DNA of 59,452 nucleotides, from assembly GCA_016178725.1 (NCBI GenBank), contig JACOSV010000031.1:1-59452 (forward strand). The letters are read 5' to 3'. Every line of letters begins with the position of its first letter. The stretch's first letter is position 1. Shown in pieces: positions 18,254 through 26,149 of the stretch. The notes beneath the pieces are model-generated. The model saw only the letters and a program-made list of their open reading frames with translations. It made no database searches and was not told the origin of the DNA. This stretch comes from Candidatus Eiseniibacteriota bacterium (GTDB lineage Bacteria > Eisenbacteria > RBG-16-71-46). The position numbers and the translations under genes are program-made.

Positions 18254-18844
18254 TTACGCCATCTTCGGGGCGCGTGGCGCCGCGACCCTGGCGATGACGA
18301 ATCCGGCGAGCAGCATGCCGATCAGCGTGTCGGCGATCATCGTCAGCACCCAGCGCGCCGGATAGCCGAACCAGATCCAGTTGGGTACGGAGCCGGCGAG
18401 CCCCATCACGAGTCCGATCATCACGAGAAACGACACACGGCCGCCGTAGGTCATGCCGGCCGTCCGCATGACGAGCATCGAGAGCAGCAGGGCGACGAGG
18501 AAGTCGAAGAACAACGCCGTGCCCATCATCTTGCCCATGTTCGCGGAGTAGCCGCTGCGCACGAGGCCGTAGACGACCGGGCCGCGCTGCATCGCCGCTT
18601 CCATCTTCGCGTCGGCCGCCTTCTTCTGTTCGCCGGACATGGCGCCGTAGCCGGGCGCCACGGCCGGCATCGTGTAGAGCCCATCGCCGGCCATGTTGCG
18701 CGCGAGGACCTGGGCGACCTCGTCTTCGTTCTTGAAGCGCATGAGGTCGGACGTGTGCCAGGGCAGCACCGTCCAGGAGACGAAGCTCCACGCGAACAGC
18801 ACGACGCCGCCGAACACACCACCGAGAATGAGCGACTTGGTCAT
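18254..18844 (-). CDS. Conserved four-helix membrane protein of unknown function
   Basis: A 196-residue protein with a TM helix at the N-terminus (LILGGVFGGVVLFAWSFVSW), a soluble loop of about 85 residues (YTMPAVAPGYGAMSGEQKK), and three more helices (FFDFLVALLLSMLVM, FLVMIGLVMGLAGSVPNWIW, MIADTLIGMLLAGFVI). This layout, with a WxxxS...LPW stretch after helix 1 and a central extracytoplasmic loop, recurs in unnamed bacterial membrane proteins. GGGAGGGA precedes the ATG at 18844 and supports the start. It lies downstream of the PA-domain metalloprotease on the same strand with 106 bp between, so it may have its own promoter. No function is proposed. Confidence 0.75.
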   Translation of the reverse strand: MTKSLILGGVFGGVVLFAWSFVSWTVLPWHTSDLMRFKNEDEVAQVLARNMAGDGLYTMPAVAPGYGAMSGEQKKAADAKMEAAMQRGPVVYGLVRSGYSANMGKMMGTALFFDFLVALLLSMLVMRTAGMTYGGRVSFLVMIGLVMGLAGSVPNWIWFGYPARWVLTMIADTLIGMLLAGFVIARVAAPRAPKMA

Positions 18845-18908
18845 GGGGTCCCTCCCATTACGCGGCCTAACCGATCCATCGGTCGGACGGCCGGGGGAAC
18901 GACAGGCC

Positions 18909-18948
18909 GTCACGGCGGGAAGTGGTACACCCGCCGCCGCGCCGTGAC
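18909..18948. other. Inverted repeat after the metalloprotease gene
   Basis: GTCACGGCG (18909-18917) and CGCCGTGAC (18940-18948) form a 9-bp stem around a 22-base GC-rich loop, directly after the metalloprotease stop codon. No T-run follows on either strand, so it could be a factor-dependent end or an mRNA 3' stabilising hairpin. Confidence 0.35.
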
Positions 18949-18950
18949 AA

Positions 18951-20645
18951 CTAGCGAAGCATGACCATGTGCCGGGCGCTCTGCATCCCGTCGGCGGTGA
19001 GGCGATAGAGATAGACGCCGGGCGCGGCACGCCGGCCGGCCTCGTCCACCCCGTTCCACGCGAGCGCGTGCGGGCCGGCTTCGAGCCAGCCCTTCGCCAG
19101 CCGCTTCACCAGCCGCCCGCTCACGTCGTAGATCGAGAGATCGGCGACGCCGGCGTGCGCGAGCGAGAAGCGCAGCGTCGTCCCGCCCGCGAACGGATTC
19201 GGCGCGTTGTCGCGCAACGGGACCGAGACCGGCTCGGCCGGTCCGACCGCGGTCACGCGCGGCAGCCAGCCGATGTCCTCGAACGCCTCGCGCGTGAGAT
19301 CCACGTTGTCGTGGAGCGACGTGTTGTTGATCGGCTCCATGAGCAGATCGGGGAACGTCTGCACGTCCCAGTGCGAGAGCGACGATCCGCCCTGCAGCGT
19401 GGGCGGCGCGTAGAGCAGCACGCGGTGGCTGTCGTCGGCGCCGGAATTCTTGGCGGGATCCACGCCGATCGTGACGTTGACGCCGACGCCGAGCTGGGCG
19501 CGGATCGCGTTGCCGTCGCTCTGCCGCACCGAGCCGGCGGTGAGCGTCACGGACGGATCGACGCCGCGCAGCGTCGGCGGCGAGCCCGCCACGACGTTGT
19601 CGATGAACAGCACGCCGGCTGCACCCGCGGCCTGCACGTTCTGCGCCTTCACGAGATCCGTGCAGCTGCTCGAGCGGTCGACCAGCGCGATCTTGCCCGC
19701 GACGGCGGCGCCGTTGGTGAGCGCCGAGCACGCGTCGCTCGTAGTGCCGACGCCGTCGTTGGCGAGCACCACCGGACCGGTGAGCCCGGGGCTCCCGAGT
19801 GACGCGCCGAACGCGCAGCGCCCCATCGGGTACGTCCCCGCGATCGCGACCGGCGCGTTGACCGTGAGCCGCGGCCGCGGGCCGAGCACCAGCGGCGCCT
19901 TGAACGTCACCGCCGGACCGTCCCACACCAGGTGACCGTCGTTGGTGGCCGAGGCGAGCCGCTCGGCGTTGCTCATCTGCGTCCAGTGCTTGCCGGTCGA
20001 GTTGTCGAGCATGTAGCGCTCGAAGACGTCCGGACTGCCGAAGAACTCGGTGCCGTCGGTGCCGTCCACGAACGTCAGGAATCCCAGCCCGTGGCCGAGC
20101 TCGTGGAGCACCACCGGCAGCATCTCGATGTCGGTGCCCTCGTTGCCGTCGAAGCCGTAGTACCAGCTGCGCGTGCCGAGGCAGGTCGAGTTGTCGACGT
20201 CGGAGTTGAACTGGGCGCCGATGTCGCTGACGAACGGATCTTGATCCACGCCCGACTCCTTGTTCGCGAGCGCCTGCGTGTACCAGGTGCCCGGGAACTC
20301 GGCGCCTGGGAAGTCGGATTCCGCCGTGTTGGGGCCGGCGCTGCCGAGCACCGCGCTGGTCGAGGTGCAGAACAGTGGATCCATGTTCGCGTCCACCAGG
20401 ATCGTGATCGGGGAGGAGAGGATCGATCCCCAGATCGAGGCGGCGAGGTTGAAGACGTTGAGACGCTGGGCGCCCAGGGTGGTGCCGGTGTTGCCGGCGA
20501 CCGGCGCGCGCGCGGTCGGATCGTTGAAGCCCTCGCCCGCGCCGTCGAGGTTGACGATGGTGATCGTCGCGGCGCGCGCGGCGGGGGCGGCGGCGACCGT
20601 CACGGCGAGCGCGAGCAGGGCGGCGGAGAGGAGACGTGGGCGCAC
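18951..20645 (-). CDS. Exported zinc metalloprotease-like protein with PA domain and FlgD-like C-terminal tail
   Basis: A 564-residue secreted protein: signal peptide (about 1-27), then a catalytic-like region with LHELGHGLGF (about 183-192, the HExxH zinc motif). A PA (protease-associated) domain follows around 265-400 (LVDRSSSCTDLVKAQ, GAAGVLFIDN). The last about 85 residues form a FlgD-type Ig module opening at APNPFAGGTTLRFSLA with YDVSGRLV and GVYLYRLTADG. Such tails are typical of secreted proteins in FCB-like phyla. The third zinc ligand of metzincins (HExxHxxGxxH) is not met: Thr occupies that place. The GTG at 20645 is supported by GAGGA and begins two bases after the stop of the preceding small secreted protein gene. 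Confidence 0.82.
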   Translation of the reverse strand: MRPRLLSAALLALAVTVAAAPAARAATITIVNLDGAGEGFNDPTARAPVAGNTGTTLGAQRLNVFNLAASIWGSILSSPITILVDANMDPLFCTSTSAVLGSAGPNTAESDFPGAEFPGTWYTQALANKESGVDQDPFVSDIGAQFNSDVDNSTCLGTRSWYYGFDGNEGTDIEMLPVVLHELGHGLGFLTFVDGTDGTEFFGSPDVFERYMLDNSTGKHWTQMSNAERLASATNDGHLVWDGPAVTFKAPLVLGPRPRLTVNAPVAIAGTYPMGRCAFGASLGSPGLTGPVVLANDGVGTTSDACSALTNGAAVAGKIALVDRSSSCTDLVKAQNVQAAGAAGVLFIDNVVAGSPPTLRGVDPSVTLTAGSVRQSDGNAIRAQLGVGVNVTIGVDPAKNSGADDSHRVLLYAPPTLQGGSSLSHWDVQTFPDLLMEPINNTSLHDNVDLTREAFEDIGWLPRVTAVGPAEPVSVPLRDNAPNPFAGGTTLRFSLAHAGVADLSIYDVSGRLVKRLAKGWLEAGPHALAWNGVDEAGRRAAPGVYLYRLTADGMQSARHMVMLR

Positions 20646-20647
20646 GA

Positions 20648-21133
20648 TCAGTCCTCGCGCGGGCCGACCGCGCAGCGTGGTCCGGCGAATGCGTGCGCCG
20701 GCGCGTCGCACGGCGGTATGCCGCGGCTCGCGAGCGCGATCGCGGCGACCGCGCCGTCCACGCAGCGGTACCGGGCCGCGCCGTCCTCCCCGATCGTGAC
20801 GACGCTGTAGGCGCGGAAGCGGCCCTCGAGGCGGACCGACTTCGAGCCGTCGGCGTGGCGCGCCATCGTGAGACCGGCGGTCGAGCGGTCGAGCGCCGCG
20901 GCGCCGATGGCCGCGGCGGCGCGGGCGGCGTCGGATGCGGCAGCGGCGGGATCGCCTTCGATCATGCCGGGCCTCGCCGGGGCAGCGGCGGCGGGCGGCA
21001 GCGTGGCGGCGGCCGGCGGCGTGGCGGCGGCCGGCGGCGTGGCGCCGGACGGAGTGGTGGCGGCGATGACGCAGGCGAAGAGCGCGTAGAGCACGGCAGC
21101 CTCGCTCGAGATGGGGGCGCGGCGAACGGCCAT
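20648..21133 (-). CDS. Small secreted Ala/Pro-rich protein, partner of the metalloprotease
   Basis: A 161-residue protein with an N-terminal hydrophobic segment (VLYALFACVIAATT), then a Pro/Ala linker with repeated ATPPAAATPPAAATLPPA. The C-terminal folded part shows STAGLTMARHADGSKSVRLE, EGRFRAYSVVTIGEDG and YRCVDG. This pattern (GL...DGS...V.L.GRF...DG...C) recalls small secreted proteins annotated as post-PEP-CTERM-1 type, which I recall often sit beside PA-domain proteases. It ends two bases before the protease start, so the two are clearly co-expressed. No Shine-Dalgarno is clear at the ATG at 21133. A pro-region, inhibitor or chaperone role for the protease is a guess. Confidence 0.6.
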   Translation of the reverse strand: MAVRRAPISSEAAVLYALFACVIAATTPSGATPPAAATPPAAATLPPAAAAPARPGMIEGDPAAAASDAARAAAAIGAAALDRSTAGLTMARHADGSKSVRLEGRFRAYSVVTIGEDGAARYRCVDGAVAAIALASRGIPPCDAPAHAFAGPRCAVGPRED

Positions 21134-21184
21134 GAGTCTACGCCGCCCGCCGGCGCCGGGTCACGCCCGAACCCGCGCCCGCCC

Positions 21185-22099
21185 CTACTCCCCGCGCAGC
21201 GCCGTGCGAATCGCGGCGGCGGCCAGCGCCCCATGGCCGATCGCCACGGCGAGCCCCGCGAGCGGCGGATGGGTCACCTCGCCCGCCGCCCAGACCCGCG
21301 GCTGCGACGTGCCGCAGTGCTCGTCCACCGGGACGTAGCCCTCGGGATCGCGCTCGAGCGCGCCGGCCAGCCATTCGGCGTTCGGGATCACGCCGACCTT
21401 GATCACGAGCCCGGCCGCCGGCAGCTCGAACGCGCCGCGCGGACCGTCGAGGCGCACCGCGCGGAGGCGATCGTCGCCGCTGATCGCCGTGATGCGCGTC
21501 GCTTCGAGCACGTCGATCGCGGGTACCGCCGCCACGCGATCGCGAAACTCGCGGCGCGCGCGCGGGCGGCCGCGCACGACGAGCGTCACGCGGCAGCCGG
21601 CCTCGGCGAGGATCAGCGCGTTCTCGTACGCCGCATCACCGCCGCCCGCGACCATCACGTCCTCGCCGGCGAAGCGCGCCCGGTCCTGCGTCGCCGAGAA
21701 CGAGACGCCGCGGCCTTCGAGCTTGCGCTCGCCCGGCACGTCGAGCCGCCGGCGCCGCACGCCGGTGGCGATCAGCACCGCGCGCGCCGCGATCCGCTCG
21801 CCCGACGCGGTGCGGACCGCGGGTGCGGCGGGCTCGAGCGCCGCCGCCGTGACGCCGCAGCGTGTCTCGATCGCGTTCGCCCGCAGCTGATCGGCGAGCG
21901 CCGCGGCGATCGCCGGACCGTCGCCGGGTGCCGAGCCCGCGAGGTTGAGCGGACGGAAGTGGATGTGGTGGAGCTGGCCGCCCGGGCTCGCGCCCGCCTC
22001 GATCACCGTCGTGCACAGGCCGAGCGTCGCCGCCCACAGCGCCGCCGAAACGCCGGCCGGGCCCGCGCCGACGACCAGCAGATCGGGCGTAGCGCTCAT
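21185..22099 (-). CDS. Thioredoxin-reductase-like flavoprotein lacking the redox CxxC
   Basis: A 304-residue protein of the TrxB fold: FAD-binding VVGAGPAGVSAAL at residues 8-20, the GGQLHHIHF region, NAD(P)H-binding VMVAGGGDAAYENAL (about 148-162) and the C-terminal AAGEVTHPPLAGLAVAIGHG. Where thioredoxin reductases have CATCD, this protein reads SATQD, so both redox cysteines are replaced. It therefore cannot reduce thioredoxin by the normal route. Related cysteine-less members reduce ferredoxin, flavodoxin or bacillithiol disulfide, or are oxidases. It starts 12 bases after the folE stop, suggesting co-transcription with GTP cyclohydrolase I. Confidence 0.85.
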   Translation of the reverse strand: MSATPDLLVVGAGPAGVSAALWAATLGLCTTVIEAGASPGGQLHHIHFRPLNLAGSAPGDGPAIAAALADQLRANAIETRCGVTAAALEPAAPAVRTASGERIAARAVLIATGVRRRRLDVPGERKLEGRGVSFSATQDRARFAGEDVMVAGGGDAAYENALILAEAGCRVTLVVRGRPRARREFRDRVAAVPAIDVLEATRITAISGDDRLRAVRLDGPRGAFELPAAGLVIKVGVIPNAEWLAGALERDPEGYVPVDEHCGTSQPRVWAAGEVTHPPLAGLAVAIGHGALAAAAIRTALRGE

Positions 22100-22111
22100 C
22101 GCGACGTCGCG

Positions 22112-22714
22112 CTACCCAACATCGTCCGGCGCGGCGCCCTCGCGCGCCGGCGCGAACAGTCCCGCCCACCGCGGCTCGGCGAGCGCGCCACGCACGATCC
22201 GCGTCTCGACCGTGCCGGGCGTGCGGATCCCGCGCATCTCCATGCACAGGTGCCGCGCCTCGAGCGCGACCGCGACGCCGCGCGGGCGCAGCAGGCGCTC
22301 GAGATGATCGGCGATCTGCGCCGTGATCCGCTCCTGGAGCTGCGGGCGGCGCGCGTAGTGCTCGAGCAGGCGCGCCGCGCCGCTGATACCGATGATCGTC
22401 TCGCCCGGCAGATAGGCGATATGCGCGCGGCCGAAGAACGGCACGAAGTGATGGACGCAGAGCGAGTAGAACGGCAGGTCGCGCACGGCGACCAGCTGCT
22501 CGGCGTCGGCACCGCCGACGTGCTCGAACGTGGCGATCTCGGGCGCGGCCCTGGGATCGAGACCCGAGAACACCTCGGCGTAGAGGTCGGCGACACGCGC
22601 CGGCGTATCGCGGAGCTCGGGCTCGGCGGCCTCGTCGAGGCCGAGTGCCCCGATCAGCGCCGCGACGGCCCTGGCGACGGCGGCGCGGTCCTGGGCGGGA
22701 GGCGGGTCGGACAC
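22112..22714 (-). CDS. folE: GTP cyclohydrolase I
   Basis: A 200-residue protein of usual size. Family motifs are LRDTPARVADLYAEVFSGL, the zinc-site LPFYSLCVHHFVPF, IAYLPGETIIGISGAARL, and HLCMEMRGIRTPG with the second zinc Cys. Catalyses GTP to 7,8-dihydroneopterin triphosphate, the first step toward tetrahydrofolate or, via other enzymes, queuosine and biopterin. The GTG at 22714 is chosen because GGAGG stands five bases upstream and the next in-frame ATG falls inside the conserved core. No other folate genes are nearby. Confidence 0.95.
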   Translation of the reverse strand: MSDPPPAQDRAAVARAVAALIGALGLDEAAEPELRDTPARVADLYAEVFSGLDPRAAPEIATFEHVGGADAEQLVAVRDLPFYSLCVHHFVPFFGRAHIAYLPGETIIGISGAARLLEHYARRPQLQERITAQIADHLERLLRPRGVAVALEARHLCMEMRGIRTPGTVETRIVRGALAEPRWAGLFAPAREGAAPDDVG

Positions 22715-22785
22715 GTGGACCTCCGCGGCCGGCGGGGCTCGAGGCGGCCGGCGCGCGGAGCGTCCCCGGGCGCCGGCAGGTGGCG

Positions 22786-22819
22786 AAAAACGCGCGGGGC
22801 CGGTCGCGAGACCGGCCCC
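22786..22819 (-). terminator. Intrinsic terminator after tRNA-Gly
   Basis: A perfect 10-bp stem (GGGGCCGGTC / GACCGGCCCC, 22796-22819) with a 4-base loop. On the minus strand it is followed by GCGCG and then TTTTT (plus-strand A-run 22786-22790). It lies nine bases beyond the tRNA 3' end in the direction of transcription. Confidence 0.75.
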
Positions 22820-22827
22820 GTCGATGG

Positions 22828-22901
22828 AGCGGAAGACGGGATTTGAACCCGCGACATCCACCTTGGCAAGGTGGCGCTCTACCGGTCTGAGCTACTTCCG
22901 C
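22828..22901 (-). tRNA. tRNA-Gly(GCC)
   Basis: On the minus strand the sequence folds as a full cloverleaf: acceptor GCGGAAG/CTTCCGC, D-arm around AGCTCAG...AGAGC, anticodon stem CCACC/GGTGG with loop TTGCCAA (anticodon GCC), and T-arm GGGTTCAAATCCC (the GTTCAAAT form). The discriminator base is T and CCA is not encoded. Promoter and terminator flank it closely, so it is a monocistronic tRNA unit. Confidence 0.97.
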
Positions 22902-22924
22902 ACGGTGCTGCCAAAGAGGCGGGC

Positions 22925-22954
22925 ACTATAGCGAGCCGCGCGAAACAGCGTCAA
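22925..22954 (-). promoter_or_regulatory. Sigma70-type promoter of the tRNA-Gly gene
   Basis: On the minus strand TTGACG (22949-22954) and TATAGT (22925-22930) are separated by 18 bases, 23 bases ahead of the mature tRNA 5' end. The -35 box overlaps the stop codon region of the frameshifted upstream gene. Confidence 0.6.
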
Positions 22955-23879
22955 GACACCGGCCGGTAGAGCAGCTTGAGACGCCCCCAGTTGCTCGGGC
23001 GCGCGTGGTCGGCGATCTGGATCGTGACCGGATAGTCCTCGGTCTCGCCGCCGTGGACGAGCTGCCCGGGCAGGCTCACCGTGCCGTTCCACGGGAAGTC
23101 GTCGGGCATCGGATCATCGCTCACGCTGACGCGCATCCATCCCGGTCCGGGATTCGGGCCGACGAGGGCGACGGTGAGACCATCGCGTTGCACCCGACCG
23201 CGAGCGCGATCGGCACGTTCCTCACCGCCCACTCGTACGCGCAGCTCGTGCCGCAGGCGAGGTTGTCGTTCCAGTCGCCGTCGCCGTTCATGTCGATCAG
23301 GATGTTGAGGTAGGCCGACGCCGGCGTCGGGCACGCGTTGTAGGCGTTGTACGAGATCGTCGCGGGGAAGCAGGTCACGAGCGCCGGCGGCGCGAGCAGG
23401 CCGGCGTCCGAGCCGTCGCCGTAGCACTCGTCCTGGTCGAACGACATCCCCCACGCCGCCTGGACGCAGTCGGTGGCGAGACCCGCGGCGCACGTGCTCG
23501 ATCCGGCGGGCGGCGTGTTCACCTTGCCGTCGCCGTCGCTGTCGATGCCGAGCGCGGCGGCCGGGGTGCCGTAGCAGCCGAGCCAGTAGTGCTGCGACGG
23601 GACGACGATCATGTGATGGACGTATCCCGTCGGCCCGGGCGCGGTGCTGATCGGCGGACAGAAGCTGGTCTGCGTGCCGACGAGGCCCGGGATGATGCAG
23701 GTTGGGAACCTGCCGATTACGCCCGACGGATAGGCGGGGATGCCTTCGTGCGCATCGCCGAAGTCATCGATCCAGCGACCGCAGTCATCCGGGCCGTCGA
23801 CGTCGGTCGCGGGCGCGGGCGCGGGGGTGATGAGCAGGGCGGCGAGGGCGGCGGCGAGCACGAACGAGACGCGGCGCAT
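22951..23879 (-). pseudogene. Secreted GEVED-domain protein interrupted by a frameshift
   Basis: The first frame starts at ATG 23879 with a signal peptide (MRRVSFVLAAALAALL, cleavage near PATDV). It encodes a Cys-containing exported protein with SYNAYNACPTPASAYLNILI and IDMNGDGDWND, the calcium-loop-like strand of GEVED domains. At about 23165-23172 the frame fails and reaches a stop at 23121. The next frame continues the expected sequence: VGPNPGPGWMRVSVSDDPM, FPWNGTVSLPGQLVHGGETED and a stop at 22951. A single missing base near 23168 reconciles both halves into about 309 residues. It is either a recent pseudogene or a sequencing or assembly error. Confidence 0.75.
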
Positions 23880-23990
23880 GGATGTCTCCCTGATGAGGAC
23901 GCGGCGGCCGGAGACGGGTGCGGAACCGGCGGAGCCGTGTGAACGTGCGTCCGCGTGCGCGCCTGGGTCAAGCGGGAAGCGGCCGGACGC

Positions 23991-24434
23991 CTAGCGATTC
24001 GGCTTCATTCCGCCCAGCAGAGCCGCGCCCACCAGCGCCGCGAAGAACGCGCCGACGCCGCAGAGCACAGGCCAGATCACGAGCGCGAGCATCATCGGAC
24101 GGTGCGAGTGGACGCTCGCGCCGATCGCGAGGCCGAGGCCGCCGAGTGCCGCGGCCAGCGCGGCGCACAGCGCCGTCGCGGCCGGGCGGCTCGCGACCCG
24201 GAATTGCTCGTACGCGACGTGCGCCACGAGCAGGACGAGCCCCGCGGCCCATGCGGCCAGCCGCCAGGCGAGGACCGCCGCGTGCGTCGTGGATGCATTG
24301 GAGATCCGCGCGAGGCCGATGCCGCTCGCGGCGTAGAGCACGCCGATCGCGATCACCATCAGCGGGCGCTCGGTCCGTGCGGTCGCCATACCCATCGCAT
24401 ACCCGATCGACGGCGTGTTGCCAACGACGATCAT
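23991..24434 (-). CDS. Small four-helix membrane protein of unknown function
   Basis: A 147-residue protein with four hydrophobic helices (LMVIAIGVLYAASGIGLA, LAWRLAAWAAGLVLLVAHV, AALCAALGG-type and MMLALVIWPVLCGVGAFFAA), small loops, and a Lys/Asn/Arg end. No family is recognised. It is divergent from lysC with 28 bp between the proposed starts; a later ATG (MGMATARTERP, codon 14) would widen this gap and may be the true start. Confidence 0.55.
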   Translation of the reverse strand: MIVVGNTPSIGYAMGMATARTERPLMVIAIGVLYAASGIGLARISNASTTHAAVLAWRLAAWAAGLVLLVAHVAYEQFRVASRPAATALCAALAAALGGLGLAIGASVHSHRPMMLALVIWPVLCGVGAFFAALVGAALLGGMKPNR

Positions 24435-24462
24435 GCGGCGCCTGTGCTAGTACTCCCCGGCC

Positions 24463-25671
24463 ATGCCCACGCTGGTTCAGAAGTACGGCGGCACGTCGGT
24501 GGACGGGCCGGAGCGCATCCGCGCCGTGGCGCAGCGTGTCGCGGCCGCGCGCGCGGCCGGGAACGACATGGTCGTCGTGGTCTCGGCGATGGGCCAGACT
24601 ACGGACGAGCTGTTGCGCCTCGCCCATCAGGTGTCGCCGCACCCGAGCCGCCGCGAGCTCGACATGCTGCTCACCGCCGGCGAGCGCGTCACGATGTCGC
24701 TGCTGGCGATGGCGCTCGAAGAGGCGGGGGTCGCGGCGATCTCGTTCACCGGATCGCAGAGCGGCATCCTCACCGACGGCGCGCACAGCGCCGCGCGCAT
24801 CACCGCCGTGCGGCCCGAGCGCGTGCGCGCCGCGCTCGCGCAGAGCAAGGTGGCGATCGTCGCCGGCTTCCAGGGTGTGAACCCCGAGACGAAGGAGATC
24901 ACGACGCTTGGCCGCGGCGGATCGGACACGACCGCGGTCGCGCTCGCCGCGGCACTCGACCGCGCGCCGTGCGAGATCTACACCGACGTGCCGGGCGTCC
25001 TGACCGCCGACCCGCGCGTCGTCCCCGCGGCGCGGGTCATCCCGCGGCTCGCGTATCCCGTATGCTCGGCACTCGCCCACCTCGGCGGTCACGTGCTCCA
25101 CGCCCGCGCGGTGGACCTCGCCGCGCGCGAGCGCGTGAGGCTCGCGGTGCGCTCGTCGCTCGACGACGGGCCCGGGACGACGATCGAGGAGGCCGGCTCG
25201 GTGGAAGGCGCACGGGTGCAGGCGGTGACGCACCGCGACGACTGCACGATCGCGATCGCCGAGGGCAACGCCGGCGGCCGCGGCGAAGCGCGCGGCATCA
25301 TCGAGAACGTCGCCGCCGCGTTCCCCGATCTCGACCTGATCGCGCACGAGCAGATGGACGGCACACACGCGGCGCTGATCTGGATCGGCGCGCGCGCCGA
25401 CGCCGAATCGCTCGAGCGCGACTTCACGCGCGTGCGCGGACCGGGGAACGAGTGGCGTCTCACGCTCCACCACGGCGCGTCGTTCGTGTCGCTCGTGGGC
25501 CTCGGGCTCGGCGCGGCGGAGGCGGCGCGCGCCGAGCGCGCGCTCGAACAGGCGGGGATCGCGATGCTGGCGCTGCGCGCCACACCCGCGGCGCTCATCT
25601 TCCGCGTCGATCCCGCGCGCGCCGAGGACGCGGTGCGCGCGCTGCACGCGGCGCTGATCGAGGCGCGGTAG
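24463..25671 (+). CDS. lysC: Aspartate kinase, feedback-regulated type
   Basis: A 402-residue monofunctional aspartokinase. The amino-acid-kinase domain opens with [17 protein letters not shown] and contains [35 protein letters not shown] and [17 protein letters not shown]. Two ACT domains follow from about residue 265 ([14 protein letters not shown]; later [10 protein letters not shown]), the usual site for lysine and/or threonine feedback. It makes beta-aspartyl phosphate, the entry to lysine, threonine and methionine. The length suits the alpha form without a fused homoserine dehydrogenase. It stands alone, with no other pathway genes nearby. Confidence 0.94.
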   Translation: MPTLVQKYGGTSVDGPERIRAVAQRVAAARAAGNDMVVVVSAMGQTTDELLRLAHQVSPHPSRRELDMLLTAGERVTMSLLAMALEEAGVAAISFTGSQSGILTDGAHSAARITAVRPERVRAALAQSKVAIVAGFQGVNPETKEITTLGRGGSDTTAVALAAALDRAPCEIYTDVPGVLTADPRVVPAARVIPRLAYPVCSALAHLGGHVLHARAVDLAARERVRLAVRSSLDDGPGTTIEEAGSVEGARVQAVTHRDDCTIAIAEGNAGGRGEARGIIENVAAAFPDLDLIAHEQMDGTHAALIWIGARADAESLERDFTRVRGPGNEWRLTLHHGASFVSLVGLGLGAAEAARAERALEQAGIAMLALRATPAALIFRVDPARAEDAVRALHAALIEAR

Positions 25672-25715
25672 GCGGCGGCGCCCGCGGCGGCGCCGCGGCC
25701 GATGCCGCTACGCCG

Positions 25716-26072
25716 TCACGATGCAGCGAGACACGGCACGCAATCCACGACGTCGACCTGCGACGTCTCGCCGGCACGCGTCGTGACGGCGAGATCGATC
25801 GCGCCGACCGGGCCGCCATGATTCACGTAGGCCCGCAGCGTCCAGTGCCCGGGGCGCAGCGTGAAGGTCGCGCGACCCCCGGCGTCCGTGGTCTGCGTGA
25901 CGCCGAGCTCGACGATGTCGAGCCGGCGATCGGGAAGGCCCGTGCCGTTCCAGTGGACGTAAACCGCGAGCGTGCTCACCGGCGGGGCGGTCGGCGCCGT
26001 GTCGCACCCGAGGATCGTCGCGAGGACCAGCGCGCAGGCGATCGGGGCGGCGTTTCGAATCCGGAGTTCCAT
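25716..26072 (-). CDS. Lipoprotein with carboxypeptidase-regulatory-like beta-sandwich
   Basis: A 118-residue exported lipoprotein: signal peptide with lipobox ATILGCDT (lipidated Cys about 23). A short Pro/Thr linker and a single Ig-like or CarboxypepD_reg-like sandwich follow (VYVHWNGTGLPDRRLDI, TTDAGGRATFTLRPGHWTLR). The C-terminus has a Cys pair (VDCVPC). Such small sandwich lipoproteins are common in FCB-like genomes; no function is assigned. A G-rich AAGGGGGA element precedes the ATG. It is convergent with lysC (44 bp apart). Confidence 0.65.
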   Translation of the reverse strand: MELRIRNAAPIACALVLATILGCDTAPTAPPVSTLAVYVHWNGTGLPDRRLDIVELGVTQTTDAGGRATFTLRPGHWTLRAYVNHGGPVGAIDLAVTTRAGETSQVDVVDCVPCLAAS

Positions 26073-26149
26073 GCGTCCCCCTTGCCACCCGGCGTCGGGG
26101 AGCATACGCCCGTCCGGGGCGCGCGGCGACGCTTTCCTGGGCGGCCCCG

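Noticed and set aside
18203-18365. Extension of the glycosidase fragment to the next stop
   Set aside because: After about 18203 the residues lose any protein-like pattern and run over the end of the opposite-strand membrane protein gene.
25671-25716. Terminator between lysC and the convergent lipoprotein gene
   Set aside because: Only GC-rich imperfect repeats are present, without a clean stem or T-run.
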